NCBI GenBank assembly: GCA_021781695.1
Contig: JAJXWG010000097.1
Span: 1-6,586 of the forward strand
Origin: Pseudomonadota bacterium
Lineage (GTDB): Bacteria > Pseudomonadota > Gammaproteobacteria > Burkholderiales > Gallionellaceae
Direction: 5' to 3'
DNA length: 6,586 bases
A model generated the notes under the pieces. It was not told the DNA's origin, did no database searches, and saw only the letters and a program-made list of their open reading frames with translations. Shown one piece after another: positions 5,303 to 6,586 of the stretch. The position numbers were made by a program, and so were the translations under genes. Numbering within the stretch: position 1 is the stretch's first letter; each line of letters begins with the position of its first letter.

Positions 5303-6316
5303 CTATTGGTATCCTGACGGATTCATCGATTGCCAACGCCAGGCATCTTCGCACATCCTGTCTATGCCAAACTTCGCAGCCCAGCCCAGCATTTGCTTGG
5401 CCAGCGCGGGATCGGCAAAACAGCAGGCAATATCCCCCGCCCTGCGTGACACGATGCGGTATGGTATCTCGCGTCCGCTCGCGAGCTTGAAGGCATTGAC
5501 CATGTCCAGAACGCTGTAGCCCTGTCCCGTGCCGAGGTTCACGGTAAACAGGCCCCGGTTTTTGGCAAGGTAATCCAGGGCCAGGACATGACCTCGGGCC
5601 AGATCGACCACATGGATGTAGTCGCGCACCCCTGTCCCGTCAGGCGTCGGATAGTCATTGCCGAAAACCTGCAGATATTCCCGGCGTCCCACGGCAACCT
5701 GCGCGATGAATGGCATCAGATTGTTGGGTATGCCATTCGGATCTTCCCCGATCAGGCCGCTTTCATGCGCACCCACCGGATTGAAATAGCGCAGGATGCC
5801 GATGCGCCACGCCGGATCTGATGCATGCAGATCGCGCAGTATCTGTTCTATCATCAGCTTGCTCGTGCCGTACGGATTGGTCGTGCCGCCTGTCGGAAAA
5901 TCTTCGTGTATCGGCACTGCATGCGGATCGCCATACACGGTCGCGGAAGAACTGAACACGATGTTGCGAACACCCTGCTCATGCATCACCTCGCAAAGCG
6001 CAACCGTTCCCGACACATTGTTGTCGTAATAGCGCAAAGGCTGATCCACCGACTCCCCCACCGCCTTGAGTCCTGCAAAATGAATCACGCTGTCCAGATC
6101 GTGCGCGCGAAAAACTTCGCGCAGCGCCTCCCGGTCACGGATGTCCGCCTCTATTACAGGCACCGGCCTGCCGGTGATTTTCTCAACGCGCTTGAGCGAC
6201 TCCATTTTGCTGTTGCAGAAGTTATCAAGAACCAGCACCTCATGGCCCGATTGCAGCAATTCCACGCAGGTGTGACTGCCGATATATCCGGCACCGCCTA
6301 CTACCAGTATTTTCAT
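5303..6316 (-). CDS. galE: UDP-glucose 4-epimerase
   Basis: A 337-residue cytoplasmic enzyme of the extended short-chain dehydrogenase family that interconverts UDP-glucose and UDP-galactose with tightly bound NAD. The Rossmann glycine motif GGAGYIGSH is at residues 7-15, and the catalytic S124, Y149 and K153 (SSSATVYG and NPYGTSK) fall at the same numbers as in E. coli GalE, whose length (338) also matches. Further family segments are HFAGLKAVGES 79-89 and RYFNPVGAH. The ATG at 6316 is chosen because it gives the canonical MKILVVGGAGYIG start and has AAAGGG (6323-6328) 6 bases upstream; an upstream in-frame ATG at 6355 would add 13 residues. No Leloir galactose genes (galK, galT) are nearby, so a role in supplying sugar nucleotides for lipopolysaccharide or exopolysaccharide is more likely than galactose catabolism. 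It is followed directly by rep. Confidence 0.95.
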   Translation of the reverse strand: MKILVVGGAGYIGSHTCVELLQSGHEVLVLDNFCNSKMESLKRVEKITGRPVPVIEADIRDREALREVFRAHDLDSVIHFAGLKAVGESVDQPLRYYDNNVSGTVALCEVMHEQGVRNIVFSSSATVYGDPHAVPIHEDFPTGGTTNPYGTSKLMIEQILRDLHASDPAWRIGILRYFNPVGAHESGLIGEDPNGIPNNLMPFIAQVAVGRREYLQVFGNDYPTPDGTGVRDYIHVVDLARGHVLALDYLAKNRGLFTVNLGTGQGYSVLDMVNAFKLASGREIPYRIVSRRAGDIACCFADPALAKQMLGWAAKFGIDRMCEDAWRWQSMNPSGYQ

Positions 6317-6362
6317 GCCTTGCCCTTTGCAAATACGTTCAACAAACACCGCCAATCATCCA

Positions 6363-6391
6363 ACCATACCCAGATATCATGCAGGCGTCAA
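6363..6391 (-). promoter_or_regulatory. Sigma-70-type promoter of galE-rep
   Basis: On the minus strand TTGACG (6391-6386) and TATGGT (6368-6363) are separated by 17 bases, five and four of six matches to consensus. The predicted start near 6356 gives a leader of about 40 nt to galE. This separates galE-rep transcription from the chemoreceptor gene upstream. Confidence 0.7.
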
Positions 6392-6427
6392 CGAAAGCAC
6401 CACACACTTTCAGAACATCAGAAATCG

Positions 6428-6448
6428 TGCGCGCGGTTACTACGCGCA
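6428..6448 (-). terminator. Possible weak terminator hairpin after the chemoreceptor fragment
   Basis: TGCGCG and CGCGCA form a 6-bp GC-rich stem with a 9-base loop, 14 bases past the stop of the upstream gene. No U-tract follows on the minus strand, so intrinsic termination is doubtful. Confidence 0.25.
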
Positions 6449-6462
6449 GTAAAATATGGGTA

Positions 6463-6586
6463 TCACTTTTCTTCTACTGCCGCAGCAAACTGCTGTACCG
6501 CATCGACCACCTTCCGCGCCCCGGCGCGAATCTGCTGGATTGCAGCACCTGCACCGTTGGCGAGATGGACACCATCCTCGGCCCCG
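6463..6586 (-). CDS. C-terminal end of a probable methyl-accepting chemotaxis protein (cut by window edge)
   Basis: Only the last 40 codons are in the window, ending at TGA (6465-6463). The residues include GVHLANGAGAAIQQIRAG followed by RKVVDAVQQFAAAVEEK. This resembles the cytoplasmic signalling coiled coil of chemoreceptors in the stretch often written GVxLAxxAGxxIxxI followed by a VV-x-x-V segment, with heptad-like hydrophobic spacing. In typical receptors this stretch is followed by some tens of residues with a conserved ALREQS-like region and the methylation helix; here the frame stops at once, and the downstream bases do not continue the pattern in the same frame. The gene may be C-terminally truncated, or a short-tailed variant. 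It precedes galE but is separated from it by a promoter. The family call rests on a short match and is moderate. Confidence 0.55.
   Translation of the reverse strand, partial: GAEDGVHLANGAGAAIQQIRAGARKVVDAVQQFAAAVEEK

Noticed and set aside
5295..5354. N-terminal extension of Rep from the ATG at 5354
   Set aside because: It would overlap the galE end and add 20 residues before the conserved LNAEQREA start.
1..6586. Search for tRNA, rRNA, CRISPR arrays, insertion sequences, attachment sites or defence genes
   Set aside because: None seen by eye on either strand. All sizeable reading frames with motifs are accounted for by known housekeeping or arsenic-resistance genes.

Overview
The window looks like ordinary chromosomal DNA from a Gram-negative bacterium of the Betaproteobacteria type, perhaps an environmental metal- or iron-cycling lineage. 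This is an inference from protein character (RhlE-type helicase, Rep, GalE) and moderately GC-rich codon use; no rRNA or other taxonomic marker is present. No tRNA, CRISPR array, transposase or phage gene was seen. Genes fill most of the window, and the longest gene-free stretch (1333-1739) holds divergent promoters, an operator and a long mRNA leader.

Region 1 (1-1395, minus strand) is an arsenic-resistance operon read arsR-arsC-acr3. It encodes an ArsR-family repressor with C-terminal cysteines, a CX5R-type arsenate reductase of the low-molecular-weight phosphatase fold, and the N-terminal half of an Acr3 arsenite efflux permease that runs off the left edge. The genes are 9 and 4 bases apart, and each downstream Shine-Dalgarno overlaps or abuts the preceding stop. 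A good sigma-70-like promoter and a 28-bp imperfect palindrome (probable ArsR operator) precede arsR. The logic is: ArsR releases on As(III), ArsC reduces As(V) to As(III), and Acr3 exports As(III).

Region 2 (1423-3302, plus strand) is a divergent RhlE-like DEAD-box RNA helicase gene with an RG/GN-rich C-terminal tail. A promoter with a perfect -10 predicts an unusually long leader of about 280 nt. The leader contains two short perfect or near-perfect hairpins and a hairpin that sequesters the Shine-Dalgarno, which suggests post-transcriptional, possibly autogenous or temperature-linked, control. Two copies of a palindromic repeat are built in-frame into the tail. The gene ends at a strong symmetrical terminator that also serves the convergent rep gene.

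Region 3 (3318-6391, minus strand) is a galE-rep pair. UDP-glucose 4-epimerase has its own good promoter, and the Rep DNA helicase starts 8 bases after the galE stop. Region 4 (6463-6586, minus strand) is the last 40 codons of a probable methyl-accepting chemotaxis protein that seems to stop earlier than family members usually do.

Nothing here is clearly a new biological system. The most interesting non-coding signal is the structured leader of the helicase gene; second is the palindromic repeat inside its coding sequence.
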